Part shown: in pieces, positions 52,030-63,593 of the stretch
Layout: each line of letters begins with the position of its first letter
How positions within the stretch are numbered: position 1 is the stretch's first letter
NCBI GenBank assembly: GCA_001600635.1
Contig: BCKL01000009.1
Location: 186,001-250,000 of the forward strand
DNA: 64,000 nt
Source: Leucosporidium creatinivorum
Lineage: Eukaryota; Basidiomycota; Microbotryomycetes; Leucosporidiales; Leucosporidiaceae
Reading direction: 5' to 3'
Made by a program: the position numbers and the translations under genes
Notes under the pieces: model-generated
What the model was told of the DNA's origin: nothing
The model's database searches: none
Seen by the model: only the letters and a program-made list of their open reading frames with translations

Positions 52030-53817
52030 ATGGGAAGCAGCTCCAAGCGCGGCGGTGCTCTTTCGACCCGTATGTGCAGCCTTACGCGGGTTGTAGAGCT
52101 CGCAGGTGTACAGCAAGAGCCGCAGCATACTCCCACGCTCCTTCTGGGCTACAGCTATCGCCCTACACGCCCTCAGAAGCTCCCGCTGACGCACGTCCTC
52201 CTCCGCTCGCCGTTCGTCGCCTGTAGGGCTCCCTCGGTGCTGGACTACCACTCGGACTGCTCGACCTACGCCCTCTCCTTCTCTCCCCTATCCGACCAAA
52301 CCTCGTCCCTCAAACTCGCCGTCGGGTCCTTCATCGAGCACCGGGGCGAGTCCAACAACAACCTCACGGTCGTAGGGCTCGACCCAGCTTATCTCGACTT
52401 GGAGGACGACGAGGATGATACAGAAGGTTACGCACGGTCTTCACGGAACGGCGCGTTGGTGCAGACGGGCTCGGCGTTCGTACCGCTGGCAAGAGCGCCT
52501 CATCCGTACCCACCTTCAGCGCTCGCTTTCTCGCCTGCACGGTTGAGTAGCTCGTTGCTGAGTAGTAGTGTTGGGACGGCGGGAGAGGCTACGAGGGAGA
52601 TGGTCGCTAGTAGTAGCGAGTGCTTGAGGTTGTGGGATTTGGTGGGCGACGAGCAGGGGATGGGCAAGCCGGGGCAAGGGGGGTTTGTGGGTGCTGGAAG
52701 GGGTGCACCGGGTAGTCGGCTGGTTCAGAGGGCTATGTTGGCAAATGTGAGTGCTGCTGCGCTTCCTGGCGATTGCGATAGAGCTGACTTTCGCCCTCAC
52801 TCTCGCTGCTCGGCGCGCTCGCCCACAGTCCAAGGCAGACTACTCGGCACCACTCACCTCCTTCTCTTGGTCCACGCTCGAGCCAACACATATCGTCACC
52901 TCCTCAATAGACACAGTAAGCTCTTTCGGCTTCTAATCCTCGAGCGCTGATGGCTGACCCCTCGCCGCCTCTTCGCAGACGTGCACCGTCTGGGACATCT
53001 CCACCGGCATTCCCGTCACCCAACTGATCGCCCACGACCGCGAAGTCTACGACGTCGCCTGGTCACCACAATCACGAGACGTCTTCGCCTCGGTCGGTGC
53101 CGACGGTTCGGTGCGAATGTTCGACCTCCGCTCCCTGGAACACTCGACCATCCTCTACGAAGCGACTCCTCCTCCCAACTCCCAAAACGGCGCCAAGACC
53201 TCCCCAAACCCCAACAACCCCTCTTCCTCCTCCTCTTCCTCTTCGGGCAAGCCCCTCCCCTCCCCTCTCCTGCGACTGGCCTTCTCCCCAACCTCACCGA
53301 CGTACCTCTCAGTCTGTCATGCCGATTCGGCGGATGTTCAGATTTTGGATACGAGGAGTCCGGGAGTGCCGGCGATGGAGGTGAGAGGGCACAAGGCTGC
53401 GATCAATGGGATGGCTTGGGGAGGGAGTACGATGGCTAATGGAGGGGAGACGAGCGGGCCGGGGTGGTTGGCTACGTGCTGTGAGCTTGTTGTTCCTTCT
53501 CTTGATGTCTGAGAGCTCGACTGACTTGCTTGGACTCTGATAGCGGACGATTCGACCCTCCTCCTCTGGGACCTCTCGACGACGACTCCTTCCCCTCCTC
53601 CTACTACACGGTCAGCACCAGCCGTACCAAAGGGGATCACCACCCCCGTACTATCCTACACTGCCCCATCCGAGATCAACGCTGTAGCATGGGGAGGAGG
53701 AGGCGATTGGGTCGCCGCTGGGTGTGGGAGGTTGGTGAGGTGTTTGAGGTGAGTTTGAGCTTTCGACTGTGGCTGTGGATAGATTCCTGATCGAGAGGTT
53801 TGGTGCGCAGGGTGTAA
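52030..53817 (+). CDS. DCAF7: WD40 protein DCAF7/WDR68 (An11/TTG1 family)
   Basis: A seven-bladed propeller scaffold known to bind DYRK and HIPK kinases and CUL4-DDB1. The body matches the family closely: YHSDCSTYALSFSP, LAVGSFIEHRGESNNNLTVV, YSAPLTSFSWSTLEPTHIVT, SSIDTTCTVWDISTG (across an intron), LIAHDREVYDVAWSPQSRDV, FASVGADGSVRMFDLRSLEH and GHKAAINGMAWGG. The last splice (about 53750-53810) gives the C-terminus CLRV with a TAA at 53815-53817, matching the family's LRV ending. Introns lie near 52750-52830, 52916-52979, 53480-53543 and 53750-53810. Ser/Gly-rich insertions lengthen blades 2 and 4. The N-terminus is uncertain: the frame is open from the ATG at 52030, but about 170 nt before the conserved start look unlike the family and may hold an intron. 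Confidence 0.9.
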
Positions 53818-54091
53818 GAGCGAGTCGTTAGGGAGCTGTAGCGGTTTACTGTACTAAACAGAGTGCGCGAAGGACCAAGTCCGAGCATTCACCGAGAGCT
53901 CATTTGAAACCGAAGCGAACTGGCTAGAGTCGTATAAAATGAATTTGAACAACTCAGAAACCTGCACCGAAGCAGCGAGTCGATTTGTAGCTGAAGCCGA
54001 GTCGGCCCCTTTGCCAGCTCAAGGCCACTCTCGAGCAGGCGCCCGCTGCTCCCTTTGGCTCCCCACTTCCACCCTTCTCTACTTCATCACC

Positions 54092-55476
54092 ATGTCTGAC
54101 GTTTCGTGAGTAGTTCGAGCTCGAGCTGTAGTACTACAAGACTCGTTCTGTAGCCCTACAGCTTCAACGAGCAACAAGGGCTGACCCACGCCCCTCCACT
54201 CTCTCGTCGCTCACAGCGCTTTCTCTGAGGCTTGCCCCGTACGTTCTTGCAGCTCTTTCTGCAGCACATTATTCGCCTACTCATGCGTCTGTACCGCTAG
54301 ATCTATGCCCCCTTCTTCGGCGCCATGTAAGCCACTCGATGAGCGACGACGACACGCCCCAAGCTCGTCTCGTCCCAAGCCCGCTCCAATGCTGACCTTC
54401 TGTACTCGACTACCAGGGGCTGCACCGCTGCCATCGTCTTCACCTGTACGTCTTGCTCCTCTGTGGCTCTCTACGCTCTCAGCGGCGTTGACAGCGACCA
54501 AGTCGGGCTGAGCTGACGATGCGCATCTACCTCGCCTCTCTCTCGCTGTTCAATCGACCGCTGTACTGCTGTACTATAGGCATTGGAGCTTCGTACGGAA
54601 CTTCCAAGTCGGGAGTCGGAATCGCCGCCATGGGAGTCCTCCGCCCCGACCTCATGATGAAGTGTATCGTCCCCGTGGTCATGGCTGGAATTATCGCCGT
54701 ACGTCAAGTTGTAGCTCTTCCGAGCGCTCAGTCAACTGCCCACAACTCCTCACTAATCCTCTGTATCTCATCCTACCATCCGCGCCCTCCTTTCACCTCC
54801 GCTCGCCGCCAACTCCACGCACCCTCGCCCGTCCACCGCGCCGCGCACAGATCTACGGTCTCGTCGTCTCGGTCCTCATCTCGGGTGACCTCAAGTCGCC
54901 CATGGCCCTCTACACTGGTTTCATCCAGCTCGGCGCCGGACTGTCGGTCGGACTCGCGGGTCTGTCCGCTGGATTCGCGATTGGAATCGTTGGAGATGCT
55001 GGTGTTCGCGGTGTAGCTCAGCAGGTGAGTTGGCGCAGTGCTTTCTTGTCGATAAGGTGGACTGTATCGAGATGAGGCCACAGAAGCGGCGGGCGGCGGG
55101 CGTCGAGGGAACGAGAAGACGACCCATCGACCGCGCAACGTGAGTGCTGCAGTTCGCTGACTACCTCCCTCGTGCTCTACTACAGTCCCGTGTCTTCGTC
55201 GGAATGATGTGAGTGCTGTTTCTCTATGCGTTCCGCTCGCCCGAAGCGCCGAGCGCAACCCGCCGAACACCCGCTGACGATCTTCCACATCTCTCGCGTT
55301 GCCTGTACACCTACAGCCTCATTCTCATTTTCGCCGAGGTTCTGGGACTCTACGGATTGATCGTCGCCCTCATCCTCAACACCCGCTCGGGAGATCACCC
55401 CGAGGTTCGTCATTCTCGCCGAGCTCTGGCGTCTCTGCGCCTCGCTGACCCCGTTTCTCCCCAATCACAGTGCTAG
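54092..55476 (+). CDS. VMA3: V-type ATPase proteolipid subunit c
   Basis: Proton-carrying c-ring subunit of the vacuolar H+-ATPase. The 1.4-kb gene yields only about 165 residues because it is split into about ten exons, some tiny: [30 protein letters not shown]; then [71 protein letters not shown] and [20 protein letters not shown]. The essential proton-binding Glu sits in IFAEVLG in the fourth helix. The last exon encodes only Cys before the TAG (55474-55476), as in yeast Vma3, which also ends in Cys. Four hydrophobic helices are visible. The short N-terminus resembles Vma3 rather than the longer Vma16. Confidence 0.95.
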
Positions 55477-55997
55477 ACGAACGAACGATCGATGGACGCT
55501 TTCTCTCTCTACCTCCTTCTCACCGTCTCCGCCAGTCGACCATTGGAACCCCCTCCCCCCTCCTCGGTCGAGCTGGACCGCTCCCTCCTCCCTCCCATAT
55601 CTCGTAACTCTCCACTTCCCCTTCGCACAAACTTGAATCGGCCTGGTATAAAGACGCGGTTCGCCCTGTTCCACTACATTGAGGCGTGGAGAGTGAGGCA
55701 GAGAGTCAGGAAGAGAGAGATTGAGAGCGACGCCAAAGTGGAATCGCCCCGAAGTGGGTCGGCGATGACGGTCGTACTCGCTTGACAAGGTACAACTTAC
55801 TCGACAAGGTACGGCTGGGCACTCCATCAGCGTATGAGCGAAGCAAGACGCCTTGATTGCCCGAAGAAAGCTCGCCCGAGTCCTCACCGAACCCTTCGCC
55901 GAACCCATCGCCGAGCCCAACGCTCGCGAGTCGAGTGCAGTCTCCTCGATCTGTACTCGCACCGTACCAGCTACCTCAGCTACGCGCACACTATCGA
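55477..55997. other. Convergent intergenic region with a small 12-bp tandem repeat
   Basis: About 520 nt between the 3' ends of VMA3 and the next minus-strand gene. At 55883-55920 a degenerate 12-bp unit (TCRCCGARCCCW) occurs three times in a row. No gene supported. Confidence 0.5.
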
Positions 55998-57224
55998 CTA
56001 CCACCTCTCCAGCACCCTGACCGACCTTCCGGCGCGACGAGCGCCGGGCGAGAACTTGGACAAGCTCGCCTCCTCCGTCTTGATGTGAGGCTCGGGGCTC
56101 TCCTCCTTCTTGATGTGGCGCTCGGGAGTCGCCCTCCCACTGCCTTGATGATCTCGATGGGAGATCTGGGCTTGACGCCTCCGATGAGCTTGCTGGGCTC
56201 CGGTCAAGCGCTACCGAGCAAAGCGTGATCAGCGTAAGGATGGCGCTGACGGGCTGCAGTTCTTACAAAGTAGTAAGTGCGAGCATGGAACAGAATAGTG
56301 CCGCGCTGCCACGGACTGGCCCCGTTCCAGAGCTTCCAACCCCCTGCATATTGTCCGATGAAGTCAGCTCCGAGTGGGCGCCTTCGTTTCGGACAGGCAA
56401 GAGAGAGCCATCACCCACAGTAGAGCTTGTTCAGACCATCGTCCACGCCTCGGGAGGCCGATTTGACCGTCGATAACAGTTTCGAGATCCATTCGTAGGC
56501 TTGTTGTCCTATCAAAGGCATTGGAAGGGGGGGGGGTCAGCGGCGCCGAAGCCTGAGGGAGATTCAGGAGGATCCCGAAACCGCTCTCGGGCTTCACCAC
56601 ATTCAGGGGAAGAGGTATAAGCTACATACCACCCTGCTCCATCATTACCTATAGTTCTCGAGCAAGTGGAACGCCTCGCATCAGCGCTAGCAATTCACCT
56701 CCGAGCGCCGAGCGAGAGCCTGTCTGTCACTGTGAATCAACAGCGCCATGACCGCTCTACTCACCTTCACGAAGGGATACTTCTGAGCAGTCTTTTTCTC
56801 GATCAAGTTGCTGAGCTGGTGCGCGCGGCGGAAAGAGCTCAGCGACAGTCCGACACACAGTCGCCGAATGGCTCCTCACTCACCCAATCCTTCTGCTTGC
56901 CTTCTTTGCGCCATCTACGCCCCCCTGTCCCACGATTTGGGTCATACCTGATTTTAGATGCACAGAGGCGTACGTCGCCAAGAGCTAGGATCAACCCGAT
57001 TGCGAGTTCCCGTCAAGCGGAGCAAAAATGGGGATGGCCTGCTCGCCCGAACGAGTCCCCCTTCCCTCCCAGCAGGACACTACAGCCTCTAGAAACGTTG
57101 CAGTTTTTAAGACCTGCTCAACGCTGTACCATTCGCCCAAAGCCGGCTCCGGGAACGGTGCGAGGTCTTCAAGAGTGAGACGGCCGAACTCTTCGATTCC
57201 GGCGGCAGTGATGCCAATGGGCAT
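55998..57224 (-). CDS. Trp-rich orphan protein, multi-exon
   Basis: Not recognised, but a coherent frame can be spliced on the minus strand. Exon 1 from the ATG at 57224 (MPIGITAAGIEEFGRLTLED ... APLDGNSQS) uses a weak GTTGAT donor. Exon 2 is MTQIVGQGGVDGAKKASRRI; exon 3 NLIEKKTAQKYPFVK; exon 4 VMMEQGG; exon 5 QQAYEWISKLLSTVKSASRG and VDDGLNKLY; exon 6 WGWKLWNGASPWQRGTILFH plus ARTYYF; exon 7 RLTGAQQAHRRRQAQISHRD and a basic/acidic tail with two KxEE motifs (HIKKEE, HIKTEE), ending at 55998. Phases agree at each join and Trp, Lys and Arg are abundant. The KxE words resemble SUMO-acceptor sites; that is inference. The alternative is a chance chain of open stretches; I think coding is more likely than not. 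Confidence 0.45.
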
Positions 57225-57433
57225 GTTGAGGCAGAAGACGGGGAAGAGTGAAGATGGAGGAAAGAAAAGAGCGCCGCAAGTCATGGTAGCAACTCAGCGG
57301 GCAATTGCTCACCGGAGCGCGAGGGAGCGGAAATCTGCTCGGCGATGCATTTGCGGTGCCCGTTTCATCAAGCTGTGTAATCCTTCACATTAGGTATCGA
57401 TCTACCACGCCCATTCCCATGTACTGTATCCTT

Positions 57434-57905
57434 CTACACCTCCACAGGCCTCTTCTCTTCCTCCCCAGCGGGAGGCGTTCCCTCGGACGATGAAACCGTC
57501 TCGGCGCTCTCAGCGACGACGGGGGGCTCCACTCCAATGAGCTTGATGGAAAGCCAAGCAAGGGGCGCCGAGACCGCCCAGAAGACGATGTTGATGACCA
57601 CCGTGTAGAGATATACGAAGGAGAGGATCAAGGAAGATGGTCTTCGGCGTTGTTGCGAGCGTTATCGGCGGTAGGCTGCAGCTCACCGACGCCCGTAAGG
57701 CCAAACACGATGCCATTACCAGCACTGCCAGCAAGCTGAGATCAGCAGCTGACGCGCGGGGATGAGACTGGATCGCGCCGAACTTCTCGGCGAAGGTGGC
57801 GAAGACAGGCTTGCGGATTTTTGCTCCCGCTGCTCGTGAACCGAAATCGAAGAACGAAGCTACGCCAAAGGAACTACATGCAAGCGGGCAAAACAGAGAA
57901 AACAC
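57434..57905 (-). CDS. Small membrane protein, gene model unresolved
   Basis: The 3' exon is convincing: LILSFVYLYTVVINIVFWAV then SAPLAWLSIKLIGVEPP, one hydrophobic helix, followed by an acidic tail ending EEEKRPVEV. Upstream, an ATG at 57905 opens a frame containing FFDFGSRAAGAKIRKPVFAT and FAEKFGAI, and a short piece reading AGNGIVFGLTGV ends at a GTGAGC donor (about 57690). I could not find splice sites that join all three in one frame, so exon borders are provisional. No family recognised. Confidence 0.4.
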
Positions 57906-57938
57906 ATCACTATGCTGAACCTTCCTCTCTCCCTCAAC

Positions 57939-60224
57939 CTATCCCCTCGCCTCTCCAACATCCATCGTCTCCTCATCCTCAATCTCGCCCTCGTACTCCT
58001 CCAACCTCTTACTCCCATCCAGCTTCTCCCCATCAAACTCCAACCACATCCTCTTCTGCCTCTCCTGCGGGATCTCAAACTTCTTGCAATATCGACCGAG
58101 AAGGGAGGAGAGGAGGATGGAAGGCTTGACGGCGAGGGCGATGGATTGAGTCGCGGAACCGCGGATCGTAAGGCGGAAGAGTTGGGTCGTGGATTCCTCC
58201 TCCTCCTCTTGGGGCTCGGTCTCCTCTGCAGCAGCAGCAGCCGCTGCAGGAGCAGCCTCCTGCGAAACGCCCTGACTCCCCGACCCTGAACCAGCGGGGG
58301 CCAACACCCTCCCCTCCCTCCTCGCCTTCTCCACCTTCTCCCAAATCTCCATCGTATAGCACTTGATGTCCGCTCCCACACTAGCGGGGATCTTGAGCGA
58401 GGTGGGCGTGCCGAAGGGGTAGAGACGATTGCGGCGGTGGGTGAAGACGAGGGAGTCGAGGGGGTTGTCGATGTCCTTCATCTCGCCGATGGTTTCGTAG
58501 AGGTAGGAGAAGGATTGTTTCTGGTAACAGCGGAGAGGTTAGTGAGGGGTAGAGAGAATAGACGCCGGACACTTACCATGCCCATCTGCACGGGAATCGA
58601 CCTCTCAAATGCCCTCCTCGCCGCCTCACTAGCAGGCCTCTCTGGATCCATCGTCATCGACACCCTCATCTCCGTCTGTTCGTCCTCCTCCACACCCTCG
58701 ACCATCGGAGCAGCAACAGCAGCCGCGACCCTGACGAGGGGCTCGGCGCCCATGATCTCCAAGTCGTCGTCCGAGGTAGGCGGTACGGCCGAACGACGTT
58801 GAGCGGCAGAGGGGCGTTGGTTGCGGATGCGGAGCATTTCGGGGTCGAGAGTGTCAAGGTCGTCGTCGGAGGAGTGCGAGTCGGAGAGGAGGAAGCCAGC
58901 CGCTCTGGCGCGAATGGGGGAGGTTGTTTTGGCGCTGCACGTTGGAGCGAGGTCAGCGAGAATACGCACATTAGTCTAGCAAGGAATGCTCACCGAGTCT
59001 CGGCGACAATGTCCCTGATCTTGCGAGCCTCGACGAGCTCCGGCGGCGTCAAGCTCCTCGTCCTCTCCCTCTCGGGCTCCTCCTCCTCCTTTCCCTTGCC
59101 TTTCCTCTTCCTATCCACACTAGCGAAACTATCATCCGTATCCTCATCCGCCAACTCCTGTTCCAACTCCTTCTTCTCCTCCTCCGCCCTCTCATCCTCC
59201 GAATCAACGTCCATCCTGCGCTTCTTCCTGTTGCCCTTGCCCTTGGCCGCCCTCACTGCACTGCCACTCTGACCGAGAGTACCTCGCTCGAGATTGCGAG
59301 TCCAGTCGGGTAGCTTGGAGTGCTTGACGGCCGCGACGAGGGAGGGGTCGCGAGTGCCCGAGTCCGAGTCCGAGTGGGTGGAGGCCGAGCTGGAGGAGGA
59401 AGAGGATTCGGAGGCTTCAGGGTCGGAGGCGACCATCTTGCGAACGCGAGGTGCTGTGTAGTAAGTCCATGGTCAGCAGTCGAACAACGAGCTCCCGAAA
59501 CTCGGCGGAACGTACCAGACGAGGGAACAGCTCCGCTGGAGCCCGGCCTACGTCCCGGGACGCGCTTCGCCTGAGCATTGGCGGCAGGCTTGGCTTTGGC
59601 GAAGAAGTCGTCCACGTCGTCCGAGCTATGGCCGCCCGCTGGGAGCTTCTTCTTCGGCGCCGGGACGCGCTTGTTGACCGTGGGAGCGGAGGACGACTTG
59701 TTGAAGCCAGGACGCGACGACGAGGGTGCAGAGGGGGCCTCAGGAGGATCTGGTTTGGTGATAGTCTTGCTGGACGAAGAGGGCTGTGGACGAGCGATAG
59801 CGGCCGAGGTGGAAGCGCTTCGAGGGAGTTGGGCGTTGAGGCTCGGTGCGGGCGGGTCGGAGGAGAAGATGGCGGCGGTAGAGCTGCTAGGGATCTCGAG
59901 TACTGTAGTAGTCTTGGCTGGCGATGCTGCAACAGCGGCAGGCTGAGCTTGAGGCTTTGGCTTGGAGGGCCCTGGACGACGAGGCGAGGGGAGCATCTCC
60001 AAGTCGGAATCAGTGTCCTCGGCGATGGGTGCGGGGGCGGGCGCAGGTGTAGGACTATCCTCCTTGACCGCTGTAGCCTTTCCTTTGCCCTTGGAGGCCC
60101 TTGCCGTGGTTTTCTTGGCTATGGGGGATGGCACAGAGGCTCGAGGGCGCGCTGGCTTGCGCGTGCGCTGTCCTCGACCTTCTGCTGCCTTGGTAACGAT
60201 CTCGACATCACTGGAAGAGCCCAT
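57939..60224 (-). CDS. rad60: Rad60/Esc2/NIP45 (RENi) family SUMO-like-domain protein
   Basis: RENi proteins support genome stability through SUMO-pathway contacts. The ATG at 60224 is followed by a long disordered, Ser/Lys/Pro-rich region with acidic SDxDLE motifs that resemble SUMO-interacting motifs (DTDSDLEMLPSP, SSDDVDDFF, SDDDLEIMG). Introns lie near 59513-59455, 58990-58936 and 58575-58523. The last exon carries a ubiquitin-like fold: LFRLTIRGSATQSIALAVKP, SILLSSLLGRYCKKFEIPQE, RMWLEFDGEKLDGSKRLEEY, EIEDEETMDV. This is the Rad60-SLD C-terminal domain, with DGEKL in the typical place. It lacks a C-terminal diglycine (ends GEARG), as expected for a non-processed SUMO-like domain. About 690 residues. 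Confidence 0.82.
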
Positions 60225-60387
60225 GGCGAGCGCTGCAGGCGATTATGCGAGCAGGCGAGCGAGAGAGAACGATGAGGACGAAGGCAGAGAGGCGCGTCGA
60301 GTCGCTGGCCTCTTTGAACTCTTTCGGTAAATCTACCCTGACTGCTAATGATGTTACGACATGCAAGTTACTACTCTCTAGTCCAAT

Positions 60388-63306
60388 CTAAACGACTCTG
60401 ACACCCTTGTGCTTCTTCTCCAGCGCCTCTGCGCGTGAAGCGAACCTTCGCCGAAGGAGAACGGCGAGGAGGAAGTCAAAGTTGTCTGCGAGGGAGAATG
60501 ATCAGCACGACGGACGAGTGAGGCTTCGCCGAAGCAGCCAGCGATGACCTACCGGCTCGCATGCTGCGAAGAATCGGGGCGAAGCCGACGAGCCAGCTAT
60601 TGAGCTGCTCGGCGGCCTGTAAGAGAGGCGAAGAAGAGGCGAAGAAGGTCAGCTCGGGCGTTCGCCAGACGGGAGTAGAACGTGTCCACCCACCTCGGTG
60701 TTGAAAGCTCTCCGATACACCCTCTTCTGCTCCTCTCCCGCTCTCCTTCTCCTACCCTTCTCCACTAACGGAACGACCAAGTCCGGCGCGCTCCCATCCA
60801 ACGGCGCAGGGTCGCAGAACGTCCTACACAGCTCATCCACCTTGCTATGGCCAGCGAAATGCCAAGCGTCGACGATGAACTTGGTGTCCGTGAGCCAATG
60901 CTGGAGGTCGGGAGCTTCGGTGATGGCGGCGAGGAGCTCGCAGGCGCGGTCGTAGGCGATGTAGGAGGGGAGAGAGGAGGGAGTCGGAGAAATGGAGGAG
61001 AGAAAGGAGAGGACTTCGGAGGTGGATTCGGGGGTGTACTGTGGGATGAGGGGAGGGTCAGCTCGGCGAAGTCACCTCGAGCTCGACAGCAAGAGACGAG
61101 AGAAAGAGAGCACTCACGAACTTCTCCCACGCGATGGGACAGCCACACGCGTGGATCAAGAGCTGGATCCCTGCCATCTGACCCGCCGACCACATATTGA
61201 CGACCTTCCTCCTCGAACCGCCCCTCGCCATCTCCGAGTCGGTCTCCTCCTCCTCCTCCTCCTCCTCCTCGCTCTCACTCTCCTCCTCCCTTACCTCATT
61301 CTTCCTCCTCATCGCCCTCTTCTCCCTCTGCGTCTTCTCCCTCATGGCCCGTCCAAACCCCCCGACCTTCAACTGCCCCTTAAACTTGACCCACCTCCTC
61401 CAAAGCAGCTGATGATCCTCCCTCTCGCACGCCTGAGTTTCCGCCTCAACAACGTCCTCGTCGAAAGGCTTACGATCACGATCGCACCCATATATGCCGC
61501 AGAGGGAGTGGTAGTGCTCGTGGTCGAGGCAGAAGCGGCGGGTCGAGGTGTCGAGGGGGTTGGAAGAGCAGGGAGGGTAGGCGCATTTCTGTGGGTGAGG
61601 GAGGGGTCAGCGGGATTCAGGGTATCAGAGTAAATCAGAAGGGTTGATGACTGGCGTACAGCGTGTCCGATCTTGATGCCATCCATGACGGCGAGCTTGA
61701 CCACTCGGCTCTCATCGCGAACCGTATCCTCCTCGAGATGCTATAAGGAGGGGACGAGTCAGCCTCCTAGAGAGAGCGTGCGAGAAAGATACCGACTCAC
61801 CTTATCCCTCTTCCCCCTGCCCTTGTCCGCCGACTGCCCCTCCTCAGCCTCATCTCCCTTCTTCCACCGCCTCTTGAACCTCGAACACTCAACACACTGA
61901 TGCTGCAACGCTCCCTCCAGCGTCCTCTCGCTCAGAAATGTCTCGAGCGCCAGCGCTACAATCTCCTCCGTCGTCGAGTCGGCGAGCGTGATGAATGGTT
62001 GCGAGGCCGAGAAAAGCGAGAGAGTCGAGTGGAGGACGAAGGCGCGCCAGACGTGTGAGGCGCGGAGGCTGAGTGAAGAGTCGGCAGAAGGGTAGCGGGA
62101 TGATGAGAAGGTAGCGGTAGAGGGAGGGGAGCAGTAGAGCTTGGTGAATGTCTCGGCGTACGAGCTCGACGCAACCTGGTTCGTCTCCAGCAGACTCGTA
62201 TACGTCTCTGCGAACTCGCGAGTTGCGTAGACCCGCCTGCCAAGCTTGAGGTATCTCGTCTCCTTCTCATGCGCCCACACCCTAACGCCGTCCTCCTTCA
62301 CTTCGACGATGTCGGGCCAATGCTTCGTCTTGCAATCCTCGAGCGTGCAGTCGAAGCGAGTGGCCGTAGCGCGTTCGACGGAGGAAGGGTGGAGGAGCCA
62401 GATGTCGTGGATTTCGGTCTTGCGGATACGAAGGACCCCGCCGCATTGGTAGCAGGCGCGATGGTGGGTTGCGATGGCGGTCCGAGGTGTAGCGAGAGGA
62501 CGGAGGGAGGTCTTGGAGAGAGGGGGCTCGTCTTGTGGAAGGAGGTTGAGAGTATGAGCGATGAGGAGGATGGCGTGCCGTTCATTCTTCGTCTGCTCAA
62601 CGAGGGAGACGCCTTTCTCTCCGCCGAAGTCGAATGATCCCTGCTCGGATCGAGTGAAGAGGAGCCGAGTGAGCATCCCAAGACTCGAGCTATTGATCCC
62701 TCGGCTTCTCGGAGCGAGAGCTTGCCGAGCAGCGAGTTCGAGGAGGGGCTTGTTGGCGACGAGGGAGGTTGAGAGCGAGAGGAGGTCGGGGAGGGTGAGC
62801 GAGGGCCAGACTTGCTGTAGTTGAGCGACGATAATGACCAGGGTGACCTCCTGATCGAGTACAGGCTTCAATGAGCTGGCTCTCGAGTTCTGTTCCGGTG
62901 CAGCAGGGTACGCTCAGCTCGGTTCAGCTCGGAGCTAGCGTCGGTCAGATCACTCGCCTGAGCCGTCGAACTATCGTCGTACAGGCTCTGAAGTAGCTCT
63001 GACCCCTCCTCAGAATGTCCTCTACTCCGCTTCCTAGGCTTCACGGGCGTTCGTTCAAGAGCTTCATTCTGCGCGTCCTGCTCCTCTCCAGAGCTGTAGC
63101 GGAGCTCGCGCTTGATGGGCGATCCGAGCTTCTTGCGAGGGGGCTGTTTGAACGGGCTAGGTTAGCGCCCCTCTCACGAGGAAGATCGGCGAACTCACCT
63201 CCAGCTCGACCGGGACTTCGAGTTGAGCAAAGCGCGAGGGAACGTGGGCAGCAGTAGGGAGAGGTACGAGATCGACTGTAGGAGTCTGTGAAGGTGCAGA
63301 AGTCTC
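60388..63306 (-). CDS. KDZ-type transposase with CxC5 and CxC6 cysteine clusters
   Basis: DDE transposase of the Kyakuja-Dileera-Zisupton group, or a domesticated host copy. Order on the minus strand: basic N-terminus (PPRKKLGSPIKRELRYSSGE); helical region; CxC5 cluster (HHRACYQCGGVLRIRKTE, then FDCTLEDCKTKHWPD); HQCVECSRFKRRW; CxC6 cluster (CAYPPC, RRFCLDHEHYHSLCGIYGCD, TQACEREDHQLL); then the transposase core with AYDRACELL (first Asp), DAWHFAGHSKVDELCRTFCD (second Asp with H-x3-H) and NTEAAEQLNSWLVGF, built across an intron (Glu). All expected acidic residues are present. About seven introns, one with a GC donor (63007). Stop at 60390-60388. The first exon with the ATG is not resolved; it lies between 63307 and about 63575. 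No terminal inverted repeats seen nearby. Confidence 0.75.
61245..61270 (-). repeat. GAG/GAA triplet run (poly-Glu) in the KDZ gene
   Basis: A TCC triplet run on the plus strand encodes an uninterrupted Glu stretch between the CxC6 cluster and the catalytic core. Confidence 0.8.
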
Positions 63307-63593
63307 CTGTGGCCGTTGCGAGAAGTCGAGGTGTCAGGAGTAGCGAATGAGCGAAGGGCAAGGGGATGAGCTGCGAAAGGCTCCAGGTCTTTGGAGAACG
63401 AGCAGAGCTCTTATGGCTAGCAGAGGCTGAGGGGTGTCTAATAAAGTACACATCAACGCTCCTGCTTCGGCGGCTCGCTGGATTGCCTATCAAGACGGCG
63501 CTCTCGGCCGAGCACCCAACGCCGAGCAGCACTTCACGAGTCGCAGAGCCTACTCTCGCGCAAGTCTCCAATCGCTCATAATATTACATCTCT

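Noticed and set aside
55465-56004. 179-codon minus-strand ORF in the VMA3 3' spacer
   Set aside because: No recognisable features; it overlaps the VMA3 end and the tandem repeat, and it ignores the exon phase of the neighbouring orphan gene.
57510-57905. Reading the small membrane gene as one uninterrupted ORF
   Set aside because: The continuous frame loses the hydrophobic helix and acidic tail that look coding, so introns are more likely even though I could not place them.
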